Part shown: positions 14,720-15,361 of the stretch, one piece after another | How the letters are laid out: every line of letters starts with the position of its first letter | Position numbering within the stretch: position 1 is the stretch's first letter | From: an uncultured Clostridia bacterium | Lineage (GTDB): Bacteria; Bacillota; Clostridia; Peptostreptococcales; Anaerovoracaceae | DNA: 15,361 nucleotides | Assembly (NCBI GenBank): GCA_938046095.1 | Contig: CALIXS010000020.1 | Span: 1-15,361, forward strand | Direction: 5' to 3' | Position numbers and translations under genes: made by a program | The notes under the pieces: model-generated | What the model was told of the DNA's origin: nothing | The model's database searches: none | What the model saw: only the letters and a program-made list of their open reading frames with translations

Positions 14720-15136
14720 CTGGGGCATTGTATTAAAAAGATATCCATCGCCGCCGAACGCGACGTGCCTTTCCTGATGGCTGTCGACGCCGATGCTCTC
14801 GAATGCGATATGACCTTTCGGCAGGTAAACCCGGCTGACGGCGCGATGAGAATACCGGGAACAAGGCGTATTGACGCATTCATCGTAGCGACTGACTGTG
14901 TTTGGGCCGAATCGCTCATGAGTATGCGCCGGATAATCATCGAAGCGGCAGGCGAATTTTACGATTCGTCATTTCAGGTGGAAAATGCAGTACAGGAGAA
15001 AAAATGGAAGACTCGAGGAAAGATCCGGAATACGAGATATGTCTTTGCAGGCACATTAAACGCGCAGAGGTCGAAAAGCTCATCAAAGAGCAAAACATAT
15101 ACGATCTTAAAACACTTTGCAAAAAGGGCCGCGTAG
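14720..15136 (+). pseudogene. Coding-like frame of unknown function, probably broken
   Basis: I do not recognise this product. One + frame, open from 14714 to 15136, has the composition of real protein up to about 15003. Its codons follow a purine-any-pyrimidine pattern, and the peptide is balanced and hydrophobic (ISIAAERDVPFLMAV, IDAFIVATDCVWAESLM, IIIEAAGEFY), while the other frames are Ser/Arg rich. It has no good start: the first in-frame GTG (14765) and ATG (14777) lack ribosome sites, and only a CTG (14720) lies close to the predicted transcription start. After the A6 run at 14999-15004 the frame reads through the ferredoxin gene out of phase and looks random until its stop. One extra base in that run would fuse it to the ferredoxin domain. 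It may be a decayed gene, a sequencing error or a frameshifted fusion. The 379-bp gap from 14625 to 15003 holds only this and the promoters. Confidence 0.35.
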
Positions 15137-15198
15137 GGGACAAATGCGGAGGCTGCCGCGAAGACCTGCAGCAGTTACTTGACGATATTCGGCCGTAG
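15004..15198 (+). CDS. Small BFD-like [2Fe-2S]-binding protein
   Basis: This 64-residue protein is dominated by a bacterioferritin-associated-ferredoxin-like domain (Fer2_BFD type). The cluster ligands are C13 and C15 (CxC) and C48 and C51 in KCGGC (CxxC), with the usual helical spacer between them. An extra C39 is not a standard ligand. The fold binds one [2Fe-2S] cluster. In Bfd it releases iron from bacterioferritin, but the domain is also found in other redox contexts and no bacterioferritin is in view. The ATG at 15004 has AGGAG (14994-14998) 5 nt before it. Upstream, a coding-like frame runs into it out of phase at an A6 run, so the complete protein may once have been longer. A hairpin at 15235-15269 follows. 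Confidence 0.8.
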   Translation: MEDSRKDPEYEICLCRHIKRAEVEKLIKEQNIYDLKTLCKKGRVGDKCGGCREDLQQLLDDIRP

Positions 15199-15230
15199 GC
15201 CTATGCTTACACCGTCCAAAAACGTCACAA

Positions 15231-15269
15231 ATCAAAACCGCCTCAAAATTCTATATTCCGAGACGGTTT
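15231..15269 (-). terminator. Terminator downstream of tRNA-Gln, possibly bidirectional
   Basis: On the minus strand a 10-bp stem (15269-15260 with 15244-15235, one G-U pair) and a 15-nt loop are followed by TTTTGATTTG. It lies 8 bp after the tRNA. Read on the + strand the same stem has one C-A mismatch and is followed by CTTCTGTT, so it could also weakly end the BFD-like gene. Confidence 0.65.
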
Positions 15270-15276
15270 CTTCTGT

Positions 15277-15351
15277 TGGCTAGGGTAGCAGGATTCGAAC
15301 CTGCGAATGACGGAATCAGAATCCGTTGCCTTACCGCTTGGCGATACCCCA
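15277..15351 (-). tRNA. tRNA-Gln (anticodon CUG)
   Basis: The minus strand folds into a complete 75-nt cloverleaf. It has a 7-bp acceptor stem (15351-15345 with 15287-15281, one G-U pair), a D arm GCC/GGC, an anticodon stem ACGGA/TCCGT and a T arm GCAGG-TTCGAAT-CCTGC. The anticodon loop TTCTGAT puts CTG at 15319-15317, reading CAG glutamine codons. The discriminator is G and the 3' CCA is encoded (15279-15277). Its promoter lies outside the window. Confidence 0.96.
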
Positions 15352-15361
15352 ACGAAATGGA

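Noticed and set aside
14641..14940. Minus-strand 99-codon frame upstream of pyk
   Set aside because: Ser/Ala/Thr-rich antisense of the coding-like + frame and overlaps the pyk promoter.
15190..15203. GGCC-GTA-GGCC hairpin at the end of the ferredoxin gene
   Set aside because: Only four base pairs with no T tract; the stronger hairpin at 15235-15269 is the better terminator.

Overview
The window is ordinary chromosomal DNA from a low-to-mid GC Gram-positive bacterium, most likely an uncultured member of the Clostridia. The evidence is a SpoVG homologue, strong AGGAGG-type ribosome sites, a tRNA with an encoded CCA end, and a gene order that follows the Bacillus subtilis spoVG-glmU-prs-spoVC(pth)-mfd-spoVB-mazG-yabO region. 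I cannot name a genus. I see no insertion sequence, integrase, phage gene or CRISPR array.

Layout. Positions 1-260 are an AT-rich leader with a weak terminator-like hairpin, small inverted repeats and a candidate promoter for a lone FAD/NAD(P)H oxidoreductase (261-956, +). A bidirectional terminator (993-1027) separates it from a long leftward gene series. Read 5' to 3' on the minus strand this series is murC, a GlmU acetyltransferase-only gene, prs, pth, mfd, an MTA/SAH-deaminase-like amidohydrolase, a SpoVB/MurJ-like flippase, mazG, hup, and rqcP (yabO). Many junctions are ATGA overlaps or gaps under 50 bp. Candidate internal promoters lie before prs and before the amidohydrolase, and a terminator lies between hup and rqcP. 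Divergent from murC is spoVG (+), which converges on pyruvate kinase (-) across a shared 12-bp stem terminator. To the right of pyk is a 379-bp stretch holding what look like overlapping divergent promoters and a coding-like but apparently broken reading frame. It is followed by a small BFD-type [2Fe-2S] protein (15004-15198, +) and a tRNA-Gln(CUG) (-).

How the genes fit together. murC, the GlmU-type acetyltransferase and the flippase serve peptidoglycan precursor synthesis and export. prs supplies PRPP. Pth and RqcP recycle peptidyl-tRNA and rescue stalled ribosomes. Mfd couples transcription to repair. MazG removes unwanted NTPs, and HU compacts DNA. SpoVG is a nucleic-acid-binding regulator. 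This is the usual housekeeping and sporulation-associated neighbourhood of Firmicutes.

The departures from the textbook region are the points worth checking. GlmU lacks its uridyltransferase half. An amidohydrolase with its own extended -10 promoter sits between mfd and spoVB. The yabP/yabQ/divIC genes that follow yabO in Bacillus are absent here. The pyk upstream region has two promoters sharing one palindromic -35 and a coding-like frame joined out of phase to the ferredoxin gene at an A6 run. I found no convincing previously undescribed system; the last region is the only candidate for something unexplained.
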